Source: Cladopsammia gracilis (Eukaryota > Cnidaria > Anthozoa > Scleractinia > Dendrophylliidae). Taken from it: DNA of 64,000 nucleotides. The position numbers were made by a program, and so were the translations under genes. The notes beneath the pieces were generated by a model. That model saw nothing but the letters and a program-made list of their open reading frames with translations, did no database searches and was not told the origin of the DNA. Shown here one piece after another: positions 45,701 to 54,429 of this stretch; position 1 is the stretch's first letter; each line of letters opens with the position of its first letter. Where the stretch lies: the NCBI GenBank assembly GCA_022457155.1, contig JAJGOT010000348.1:1-64000 (forward strand), read 5' to 3'.

Positions 45701-46533
45701 TAAAAATCTAAAAGCCTCGAGTTGTATTTCTGGTTTTGAACGCTTTTTGCTCCTATCAATTAAACTGATTAGTGCATATTTTGATAAACCATTAAAGAGA
45801 TTGACTGCCACATCAGCATAGTCTGTTGCTAAAACGCTTACAGCCTAAATAAATATCACTGAAAAAAGCAACCTTTTACTTTGAATCACGAATATTAGAA
45901 AACTGATCGAGACCTAACGTCACATCAACTTAAACTTTGCCCTAAAGTTTAAAATATACCTGGTTTTGAGGCTGGTTGGTGTTTCAAACAATCTAAACTA
46001 AAACCTCTTAACCTTTTACTATCAATCACAAATATTATCAACAACTCACGGCAGAATTCTAAAAGTCTAAAAGCCTCGAGTTGTATTTCTGGTTTTGAAC
46101 GCTTTTTACTCCGATCAATTAAACAACAACGAAAATACACTCTGCCACTTGATTGAAAATGCCGTGATAATGAACGTAATACCTTCATTCTCTTCTTTGA
46201 GTTTGACACTTTATGAAGTGGATCGTTTCAAGAAAGGCGATAACAATTTCGTTATCTATATGGCAAAAATGAAAGATGCATATTTGATAAACTCTTTGAC
46301 CACACATTAAGAGTAATAGTATAAATAAGTTACATACCCGTATGCAGTTCCCTTGTCTTGTAAACGACGGCGAGAACAGAAGCATTTCCAGTAATAGTTA
46401 AAAGAAATATAATTGTGTACACAATTAGCCGAAGGATATTCGACGCCAATGGTTCGGTTATGAATTGAGGACCAGAATCAATAACAGTAGTAGCGGTGGC
46501 GTTTACTAGGCTCGTAGCGTTTGTAGGATCCAT
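30540..46533 (-). CDS. peptide-type rhodopsin-family GPCR, gene A (4 exons)
   Basis: Join (minus): 46533-46338, 39004-38816, 32507-32063, 30777-30540; 1068 nt, 355 residues, introns in phases 1, 1, 2. N-terminal sequons at N5 and N11. TM segments roughly 34-57, 70-92, 102-127, 148-170, 193-218, 243-268, 280-303. Class A marks: GN at 49-50, NLAVADL in TM2, Cys105 and loop Cys180 for the disulfide, ERY at 129-131, FLCFLPYH in TM6, NPVLY at 297-301, and a Cys pair at 318-319 suited to palmitoylation. The pattern resembles neuropeptide-receptor groups (galanin/NPY/QRFP-like) expanded in cnidarians; ligand unknown. It should act at the plasma membrane through G proteins. Its tandem paralogue, gene B, lies upstream with the same exon plan. 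No frameshift or stop was found. Confidence 0.82.
31017..31211 (-). other. exon-like open frame inside GPCR A intron 3
   Basis: ATG at 31211 opens a frame that runs without stop to a donor-like AAAG/GTTAGT near 31076 (MFVENPDLNIGGEQ, SFTGSELNRVSTDYL). Codon use looks protein-like, but no following exon or family was recognised. Confidence 0.2.
31539..31663. repeat. 39-bp tandem repeat of two palindromes
   Basis: Three units, each with ACTCCAATAATCGTGGAGT-type dyad symmetry plus GTCACGTGAC (E-box CACGTG). Located in GPCR A intron 3. Confidence 0.85.
32063..32507 (-). CDS. GPCR A exon 3 (ERY to TM6)
   Basis: 445 nt, acceptor TCTTTCAG, donor CAA/GTAAGC. Encodes ERYRAIAYPW, TM4, the loop with Cys180, TM5, a basic third intracellular loop (AKAKGKVIR) and TM6. 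Confidence 0.85.
32925..33115 (+). repeat. degenerate GTGTCACGCCAAAA array and AAC microsatellite
   Basis: Loose repeats of GTGTCACGCCAAAA at 32950-33020, related to a similar array at 38630-38770, followed by eight AAC units near 33085-33109. The 174-codon frame across this stretch includes poly-Asn from the microsatellite and is not supported as a gene. Confidence 0.6.
33430..36885. other. GPCR A intron 2, no gene seen
   Basis: Mostly unremarkable AT-rich sequence. 34520-34830 is locally GC-richer with CpG-containing words but carries no recognised coding or promoter signal. Confidence 0.4.
36886..37244. repeat. 359-bp direct repeat, copy 1
   Basis: Matches 38071-38431 along its length (CGCAAAGTTCATGCTATTTT start, CCCTAGGGAAATTAACAATA near the end), with small indels. 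Confidence 0.75.
38071..38431. repeat. 359-bp direct repeat, copy 2
   Basis: Second copy, same orientation, 1.2 kb away, 385 bp from GPCR A exon 2. It contains a short internal insertion near CCCATTTAACTTTC. Confidence 0.75.
38816..39004 (-). CDS. GPCR A exon 2 (TM2-TM3)
   Basis: 189 nt, acceptor TTTCCAG, donor TTG/GTAAGT. Encodes VTGYLIANLAVADL, the WPFG loop motif and TM3 with Cys105. Confidence 0.85.
39192..40417 (+). pseudogene. LINE reverse transcriptase C-terminal part
   Basis: Two overlapping-frame pieces, 39192-40109 and 40124-40417, separated by the A-run frameshift. Fingers/palm motifs GVRQGCILSP and YADD are intact, but the N-terminal RT motifs and endonuclease are absent. The second piece ends in CCHC and FLFNNADP, followed by a TAG contributed by the inserted element. 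Confidence 0.75.
40412..40916. mobile_element. 0.5-kb foldback element inside the LINE
   Basis: Nearly the whole element is an inverted repeat: CCATAGGGAACCCACGCG at the left, its reverse complement at the right, inner arms around AACAGACACGATCGTTTCGA, and a loop near 40640-40720. Flanked by a duplicated CTGAT (40407-40411 and 40917-40921), or GCTGATC/GCTGATCC if the element is taken to start one or two bases later. Confidence 0.8.
41136..41397 (+). mobile_element. second LINE 3' end of the same family
   Basis: Reads the same C-terminus as the first copy (FFLFNNTDQFISRI against LFLFNNADPF) before TAA. A homologous 3' UTR (ACACCATGTATAGAAATGG) and a TTG tail at 41384-41396 follow. Strongly 5'-truncated. 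Confidence 0.65.
41407..41422 (+). repeat. G16 homopolymer
   Basis: An uninterrupted run of 16 G just after the LINE tail. Confidence 0.9.
42230..42753. mobile_element. MITE-like element with GCGGTATT units
   Basis: AGAGGGGGACATTGGGG at the left and its near-exact reverse complement at the right (17 bp, one mismatch). GCGGTATT repeats occur in direct orientation near both ends (left: 42255-42325; right: 42655-42725). Non-coding. Confidence 0.55.
42760..44390. other. GPCR A intron 1, mostly plain sequence
   Basis: No gene supported. A C-rich run lies at about 44112-44145. The 43844-44038 frame is not family-like. Confidence 0.4.
44397..44490. repeat. 94-bp hairpin element
   Basis: TAACCTGCGATCAGGCGCTC followed by T-run and CGGA on the left, with the reverse complement at 44460-44490. 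About 31-bp arms and a 30-bp loop. AGAAAATAG-like sequence flanks both sides (44389 and 44491), a possible target duplication. Confidence 0.75.
45426..46122. repeat. 362-bp tandem duplication
   Basis: Copies start at 45426 and 45788 (ACCATTAAAGAGATTGACTG) with few differences. The array ends about 215 bp from the donor of GPCR A exon 1, inside intron 1. Confidence 0.85.
46338..46533 (-). CDS. GPCR A exon 1 (N-terminus and TM1)
   Basis: ATG at 46533, 65 codons plus one base, donor ACGG/GTATGT. The start gives two early sequons and TM1 with the GN motif; the parallel exon of gene B has the same length class. Confidence 0.8.
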
Positions 46534-47340
46534 ATTATATCACTTGATAACAGAAGACTGATTCAGACGAGGATATACAGAAATTATAATAACCACCAGT
46601 TATGTAAAACCGACGACGACCATGCTTTCTGAGCTTCTGGAAACAATATATGCACTGAAAAGCCTTGTATAATGCTGGTTTTAAATAACACAGACCCATT
46701 CCAATGACGAAAAGCTCCTCGTGGTACTTGGATACGTTACATCCAATTTTAATGAGACCTTTGGATAGCCCAGCGTCACGGGATCTCGTCTTGACTTTTC
46801 ATTAAAAAATCGGCAGGGAAGGCTAATATTTATTCAGTTGATTTTTCTTTTCTTAAGGGATTCGCTGTTGAAGTAATTAGATGGCCATCAAACGCTTTCC
46901 GGTATGGTTAAAAAATTGACATACCTAAGGCGTAATTAGCACCTCTATGCGAGATTCAGTGGCCGCAATACACGCTCACGATTGGCGTGAATACGAAGAA
47001 ACTGTCAACAAAGATATTTTCGCAAAGAAGTAATTTCCTTGATAATGTACATTCGATCAACGAAGCTCTAAATTCGAGTTGCGAAGATATCGTTCAAATG
47101 TCTTATGAACAGTAAATTAGTTAGGGTAATTTTCGTTTACGCAAGTTTTGAAATAAATGTAAGACATAAGTGCCTTTGCAGAAGTCGTGATTAAAACGAT
47201 TATAGGACAATTTCTGTCGTCTGGTATTGAAAATAGAACGCTGTTCTAGGTGATTTTAATTGTAAACACATGCTATAAGAAGATATGGAAACCACTGCCA
47301 GCCTTCATTCTGTGACACAGTCCCACAGACAAATAAACAT
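46534..47340. other. 5' flank of GPCR gene A
   Basis: AT-rich upstream region where the promoter or 5' UTR exon should lie; no clear core element picked. Confidence 0.35.
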
Positions 47341-47783
47341 ACAAATAACAATAATAAATAACAAATAAAAAACTCCCTCATGACGGACACCTCTCTTAAA
47401 CCGAAACGCCATGAAGGCGTTATAGGTATGGGGAAGGGGGGTCCTAGGGTGATTGTGACCCCTGGTGATAATTCCAGCTAAAGTAAGTCAAACTAACTGT
47501 GAATTGCATGCTAGAAACTGGTGAAGGACCTATTAATCCTAACCCTAGCCCCTCCCCCTCCCCCTCCGCCCACATCCATATTAAAAAATCCTATCTACGC
47601 CCTGGAAGTCAAACCCTTCCGTACTAGTACATTCTTTGCATTTCTCAATGTTGACAACCGAATCTGGTGGAAAGTGCAGAGTACATCCATTTGTGGTGAG
47701 CTGCCTGCATTTGTATTAAGATGAAAGGAACTGAAGTAAAATTAAGAATTAAAGACAAAAACACTTGTGGTGATATATATTTC

Positions 47784-48064
47784 TTATGATGCACAGACAA
47801 TATAAAGGCTCATCAGAACAATCAGCATCTGTTTCTTCCTTAATAAAGTTAACATTCTTGAGAACATTATAGAACTGATCAACTGGTACCACATGACGAA
47901 AAAACGTTTGCTCTCCAAACACTTTAGAATACCTTCTGTATCTCCTAAAATGGCAAAATTGGAAAGCCAGAGCTGCGATGAACAGCCAAACCACAATGAA
48001 AACTAAGCTGGACCTAATAAATTGAGATGCGGGCTTCCATCATCGACAAAAGCTCGATAACGTT
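47784..48064 (-). pseudogene. dead GPCR exon 3 copy (gene A-like)
   Basis: On the minus strand the sequence reads ERYRAFVDDGSPHLNLLGPA then TAG. A shifted frame gives IVVWLFIAALAF, matching TM4 of gene A (IAVVWLIAILVG), and CLES matches its second loop. The acceptor that should be CAG reads CTG. Stop, frameshift and lost acceptor show decay. No companion exons were found nearby. Confidence 0.7.
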
Positions 48065-50154
48065 CAGGAAAAATAGAAAATATTTCAAATTCTCACTCTG
48101 TTTGTGCTTATGGATACTTTGTAGTGCTCACGAAACTTTAATGGGGCTATATGACTTATGATGTCATACGACGTGAAATTAATTTCCAAAAAATACTTCG
48201 TCATCATGGATCTACCGCCTTTGATTTTAACAACCAAAAATTTCTTAGACTTTGCCGGACACAAAGGAACTCAAAATCAATAAGAATGATCCAAAAATGT
48301 GCAATGCAGTGAAATAAACGCATGAAAAATTGCACAGGGTCATGCTTGTCCAAACATGGTTCACTGGTTCTGATACATTGTTTCACCAAAATGACCAAAG
48401 TAAATTTCAAGTAAAATCACAAAGTTCGCTGTGGTCTTCTGCTGATCATTTTAACTTCAGAACAGTTTTTCCAGTCAGTTCCCATCAGTTATCGCCACGA
48501 CATAATTTGTTGTCGACAAGAACCGTTTTGTTTGATTTCTTATAATACATGATGTAGGTCACGTTATTTTCACTAATATCGTGTTTACTTTCTTGGTAAA
48601 TGATACTTAAATGCAGGCATGAAAGCTCAGCCATAATTTAGGTAACTAATACCATGTTTCTTCCTTTAACATAAAAATTTAATGACACATAAATGCAGTG
48701 GTGAAAACTTATGCTAAAATTAAATTAACTAATAACCATGTTTACATCCTTTCACTTAAAAACTTCAATGGAACGTAAATGCAATGTTGAAAAATTAAAT
48801 GAAGTAAAAACCATGTTTTTATTCTTTAAAAACGTTAATGACATGTTCGTGCAGTGGTGAAAACGTAGCCAAAATTAAGTTAACTAATTGACCATATTTC
48901 CAGTCTTTAATGATGACATGTGCAGTGGTCCAAACTCAGCCAGAATCAAAAGGTTAACTTTTCTTTATTCTTTCCTGCATTCATCTTGAATAGAGAAAGA
49001 AGGATGATTCAAGAGCCCCAGTTACACCACAAACATCATGGACACAAATTGCTAAAATTAAATGAACTAATAACCATGTTTACATCCTTTCACTTAAAAA
49101 CTTCAGCTGAACGTAAATGCAATGTTGAAAAAATAAAGTAAGTAAAAACCATGTTTTTATTCTTTCAAACTTTAATGGCATGTTCGTGCAGTGGTGAAAA
49201 GTAGCCAAAATTAAGTTAACTATGATAACATGTGCAGTGGTCCAAACTCATCCAGAATCAAATGGTTAACTTTTCTTTATTCTTTCCTGCATTCATCTTG
49301 AATAGAGAAAGAAGGATGATTCAAGAGCACAAGTTACACCACAAACATCATGGACACAAATTAAATGATTATTTTTTATTCTCAGCCTTTGAAAAAATAA
49401 AGGAAAACATGTAAATTTACAAATGTCTATGTAAAATGAAAATCCCCCTTATAGTCATTATGGGGTCTGTGAATTACTCTGAAACGTCCTAATTTGCATA
49501 CACACATACAACTAATTACATCCATAGGTTCGATTGCTGCTACTCTCGAGTGCCCTGTCCTATACAAACATACATGATCTTGCCCGCGACACTAATATTC
49601 TTATGTTAATCTGTTTTTCTCGTTTCTAACATTGGAACGATTTCTATTTGGTTACAAGTCAATGGTGTCAATCACCATCCATTATTCTTTTCTGGCGAAT
49701 TTTGTTCTAGTCGGACCTTGTTGTTTAGAAAACTTAATAATCCAACTGGCAGTCCTTACTCGTGTACTCCATCTACGGGTATTTCGTTAGCCTTCAAGTA
49801 TATGTAAATAGCAGACAAAAATATATAATGGTATAATGTTGCGCACAGTTGGCGTTTTATGTTCACTCTTATAGACAACAAATAAAGTGTTAGATTCGAC
49901 TGAATTAAGATATTTCAGAAGGTTAAACAGTTTCTAATAAATTACTCAGCCAGCTAAATTACGCGCGACTTTATGTCAAAATTCGAAATAGGATTTTAAG
50001 AAATAATGTTAATTTCAGATATAAAGAAGCTGTCATACTGCCATGATAATGGATGGGAAATTTAGAAAATGGGGAGGTGTGCAAAAAAACATTTGCAGAC
50101 GAGTGTTGTAAATTAAATGTTAGATAATTGACGGGGAGGTCACACTTTTTAGAA

Positions 50155-50198
50155 CAAGGAGGATCCAAGGAGGATCTAAGGAGGATCCAAGAGGATGT
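50155..50198 (+). repeat. GGAGGATCCAA tandem units
   Basis: Four near copies of AAGGAGGATC(C/T)A in tandem. Confidence 0.8.
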
Positions 50199-52677
50199 CC
50201 ACATCCGATGCTGCCAGCAACCATCAATGCATCGTGTCCAAATATATTTGTACTTAATATTTATATATCTTGGATCTTCTCTCTAACTAGTTAAAAAACA
50301 ACAGCAATAAATAACAACAAATAATCATTCTCTCATAATGCGGTCACACCCTCTTCGGTTATAATTCCAGCTTAAGAAAGTCAAACTGTACCTGCGAATT
50401 TCAAACTAAACGCTGACGAAGACACAAAGTACCCACGAACATTTGATGGGGCCAGTAAATTCGTGTTATTTTGACTAATACCATATCTACTTCCTTTAAC
50501 TTAAAAAGGTAAGCGATACTTCATTGCAGGGGTGAAAATTCAACCCAAAAATATTTAACTAATACCATGTGTTCTTTTTTTGTTAATTAAAACTTGGTTT
50601 GACACGTGAATGCAGTGGTGAAAACTACAGCCAAAATTAAATTAACTAATAACCATGTTTTCATTCTTTTACTTGAAAACTTTAATTAATAACACATGAA
50701 AACAGAGGTGAAAACTCGGCTAGAATTAGATGGTTAAGTAATATCGTGCCTGCCTTCTTTCACTTGAATTGAATACAGTTCTGACAACTAAACTCAGTTG
50801 GATTAACAAACGAGTGAGGATTTTAAAAGAGCACTGGTTAATACGGCAAGGAACGTCCGTGACACAAAAATATCGTTATCTTCTCTTCTAAGCCTTTAAA
50901 AAACAACGTTATGACTTTACGAATATAATAACATGTAATAAAAATGACTATTAGTCGTCCGTAAAAGCGCAATTAATAAATCATTAGAAGCGTTTATTCA
51001 TGCCATATGGGAAAAACACAATCATGCAATTAATTACATTTTTAAATCATAGGTGAATGGCTGCTACCTGTCGTACAATTATATCTTCCCTGCCCGCGGC
51101 ACTGAGATTCTTCTGTTAATTTGTTTTTCTCGTTTCCAGCACTCGGACATTTTCTATTTGGTTACAAGCCAATGGTGTCAATCACCATCCAGTGTTTTGT
51201 CCAGAAGTCGTACCGCGCGTCAAGCCGTCAAAACACCCTTTTCCGGCATCGGCCCATTGTCCTTGCTCATAACAAGAACAAAAACTCATTATCAAGTACT
51301 CCATCTACGGTATTTCGTCAGTCTAACAATTGCAATTTTGTCTGATATGGCATACGAGGAGGTACAATGCATACATTTGACGTTTTATGTTCACTATTTG
51401 TGGACAACAAATAAAGATTCTTTCACCGAAGTCGACTGAATTAAAGTATTTCAGAACGTTCAACATTTCTAATAATTTACTCAGTCAGCTGAATTACGCT
51501 GAGGCTCGTCTTTTTGTCAAAATGGGATTTTTAAGAAATAAATAATTTAAGATACAAAGAAGTTATCATATTGTCACGATAATCCATAGGCATTTTAGGA
51601 CATCGAGAGGTGGACACTGAACGGTGCGATTTGTAGACGATTGTTGTCAATTATATCTAGGATAATTGACGGGGAGGGTCACACTTTCTACTCAGTTTTA
51701 TTTGGATGTTATCGCTGAATAGTCAGTTCATGACAGTCTATTGCATTGCCTTATTTTCTTTGATATTCACGATTGAACCAGCTTAACTAAAACTTTTTTT
51801 TTTTATTTCATCCTTAACTTGTTTCAATGTTTCCCCGCTAGATTTTTTTAAAATATTAAAACAGATATTATTAAATATTATGAACAGATCCTCTGATTGC
51901 AAACAAGTGTGTTGTACTTTGGGTTTAACAATTTTAAGTACTGTTTCAGGAACCTAATGCAACCAAATGAACTGTGAATCCTGTAAAGTCTTTGACTATG
52001 CCTGCCACAAACGTAGCGATTATTTTGGCTATTTATAGCGACTACTACATCGTCGCCAACCTTATTTTAAGGAAACAACTGAAACAAGGTAAGTGTTGAG
52101 GGATAATTTCTACAACCTTTCAACCTTTAAATATGAACTTTGCAATTATTATGAATACTGATAGCGCTGATAACTGCCGCAAACAATGTCATTGTAGGGG
52201 GATAATTGTTATTTTAGGCATTTAAGTTGATAAGAACTTGTAGCTCAATATCTACCATAAAAACATCCTCGGCAATAGCTACGATATTTTTTGCAGTCGT
52301 TGTGAGAAAAAAAAAAAGGAATCAAGCGACAACCCTGTGACTATTTGTCTCATGACAAAAGCAATGCATTACGTTGTTGAAGCTTCCTTTTATGCATTTT
52401 TATGTTGAGTCAAATGATAGCATAACTTTTCATAGTAGCCTTGAAGGCTTACGATTTCTCATTATAATCAATCAGCTAGAGATGTTATACTTATTTAGTT
52501 TTTGAAACACTTTTCAGGACTGAGCAACTAATACAGACATGGCAGGACTATATCATTATGCATCGTTCCAAGTGCGGACATGTTCCAATTGACGTCTCAG
52601 GCTGATACACCTTGTTTGGCTGCGAGCCTGCTCTATACAGATGGGCTCAGTCTTTTTGGAGTAAACTTTCCAATATT

Positions 52678-52867
52678 TTAAAGCGTTGAGACCCGAGTAC
52701 TCAAAGTCCTCTGTGTATGTGGACTGAATCCTCTTCGGCTTCCTTTACCTATAGCTCTTTTAAATCCTTTTTTGAACTGGTCTCCAAGGAACGCATACAG
52801 AACTGGGTTGGTTGCACTGTTTCCGAACATCACTATCTGGAAGTAAGACTGCAAGATGTACATGTAT
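52678..52867 (-). CDS. GPCR B alternative last exon (second TM7)
   Basis: Acceptor CCCTTTAG. The first A completes AGA (Arg), the same phase as the nearer last exon at 54429-54246. Encodes YMYILQSYFQIVMFGNSATN and PVLYAFLGDQFKKGFKR, then a basic, Ser/Thr-rich tail (62 residues) ending TGA. It is open and has all TM7 motifs, so it could replace exon 4 to give a 340-residue receptor with a different seventh helix and tail. It may instead be the surviving last exon of a lost paralogue. Confidence 0.65.
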
Positions 52868-53815
52868 CTAAAGGGAGTAAAGAAAACGAAACATTTTTAA
52901 TGAAGCAAAAAAGGCTCGCATATGAAATAATACTCGAATATTGCGGAAAAAGAGCTGTGCTCGAAGCTTCAGTGTTTTACATTATTAAGCATATTATTAT
53001 TGGATGAGGTTTTTATGATATCTCAACACTTTTTGTTTGACAAATTTGGAAATCATGCATCGTGGACTTGACTTAATACAACAACAACAATGTTAATACC
53101 TTTATTATCTGTGTGAATCAACCCTGCTCTGTTTCGCGCCCAGATTTCAAGAATCAATCAATTGTAGTCATTCAGCCAATGCGTAAAGAGATAATGGTTC
53201 AATGTATAAGAATCTGATTTACCGGCTTAATTGAACCTAAGTTGATAACCTAAAACCTTTCTGACTATCGTGACTGTGACTGACGTTTCGACAACCTGAA
53301 ATGAAGTCATGTTTCTTTATTTTGTTTCTAAAGACGAATTCTGCCCAGGTTGTATGTTCAAACGCTTTAGTCAAGGTCACCAACAACAGAGTCTTGTATG
53401 ACTTCTGTTAACCGCATACTTGATTCCGGGGTTACTATAAAGAACGTCTGAGAAACGACTGCAAACATTCCATACTGGTGACGTAAAGGTAGCCAGATCT
53501 GTGTAGTGCTTACACTGTGCATACGGATCTAAGAAGCATTTCTGTTCTGGTATGAAATGTTTGCGCTGGTTTTTCCAAGATCGTTTCATAGAAACATCGT
53601 CTTTTTATTGGTCTTATTAGTTTGGAGCACGCTAAAGATGTTTTAAAAAGTATTTTATGTTTCTCTGACGAAATTCAAACTTTGGTCGATATTTAACTTG
53701 GAAAACTGACAATGAAAAGAGGATACAAAACTGATGACGTTTCATATATTTACATGCATATATATTCACTATCATCGGGTATATTACGAACTCGCAATTG
53801 ACCATCTATCCATGT

Positions 53816-53960
53816 GGCTTGAGAGCTCAGTGGATAGAGCATTGCACCGATATCGCAAGGTCATGGGTTCCGTTCAAGCCTGAATTTTTTTCAGGTTGCT
53901 TTTTCAACTGCTTAAGTTGAAAGCTCACTGCGAGGATCACAAATATCACTCAAGAAAAAT
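53816..53960 (+). repeat. tRNA-derived SINE-like element
   Basis: GGCTTGA at 53816 pairs with TCAAGCC at 53874-53880 as a 7-bp acceptor stem. An A-box-like GAGCTCAGTGGATAGAGC and an anticodon arm (TTGCA, loop CCGATAT, CGCAA) follow. The T-arm is shortened (GGGTTC then CGTTC), so it is not a working tRNA. The body after it (TGAATTTTTTTCAGG, CACTGCGAGGATCA) is the kind of tail seen on tRNA-like SINEs. Confidence 0.6.
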
Positions 53961-54245
53961 GCTCTTGTTTACTTTTTTTAGAAAAAGAAAAGTCACCGAA
54001 AGGAGGTATTGTGGGTAACTCTTGGAAGTTAATTATTAGTTGAAGAAAGGAAGCAAGAATGAGTACGAAAGAGTCACGAAAGCAACTGCGTCTGAAAAAA
54101 GGTGAATACGTATAAGGCACGCATTGTACACGAAAGCCGAATAAAATGAGCCAGTTACTTAGCAGTATACTATTTAATTTAGCGTTTATTACTTACACGT
54201 TTAATGTAAGACTTTAAAGTAAAGCATTTACAGAAACTAACCACT

Positions 54246-54429
54246 TTAAATATCTGTGGATGTTAAGGACCAACCATTAAAGGTTGACCTGAAACTCCTC
54301 TTGGTAGAAGCAATTGCTTGTTTGATTCCAAGCCTAAACTGATCTCCCATGAATGCATAGAGTACTGGATTGGAAGCACTGTTTGAGAACATTACGAGTG
54401 ACGAGAAGCTTTGGAGGATTGGATAGAAC
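54246..54429 (-). CDS. GPCR B exon 4 (TM7 and C-tail)
   Basis: Acceptor CTCGTAG; one base completes AGG (Arg). Encodes FYPILQSFSSLVMFSNSASN, then PVLYAFMGDQ and a short Ser/Thr tail. Confidence 0.8.

Larger units (their letters stand above)
47340..51700. repeat. diverged segmental and minisatellite duplications between genes A and B
   Basis: Sequence at 47350-47520 resembles 50310-50420 (AATTCCAGCT, AAGTCAAACT). 49540-50220 resembles 51060-51680 (TTCTATTTGGTTACAAG, AATGGTGTCAATCACCATCC). A degenerate unit of about 70 bp (ACTAATACCATGTTT, GCAGTGGTGAAAA, CCAAAATTA) recurs through 48590-49400 and 50470-50760. Within this, 48917-49057 and 49227-49365 are near-identical (GTGCAGTGGTCCAAACTCA). Confidence 0.65.

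Noticed and set aside
45426..46122. CRISPR-like array
   Set aside because: Only two long tandem copies in an animal genome; no short repeat-spacer pattern anywhere in the window.
51053..51439. 128-codon plus-strand frame between the receptor genes
   Set aside because: Lies in a duplicated non-coding block; the counterpart at 49.5-50.2 kb is not open in the same way.
53816..53880. Functional tRNA gene
   Set aside because: T-arm is incomplete; better explained as SINE-derived.
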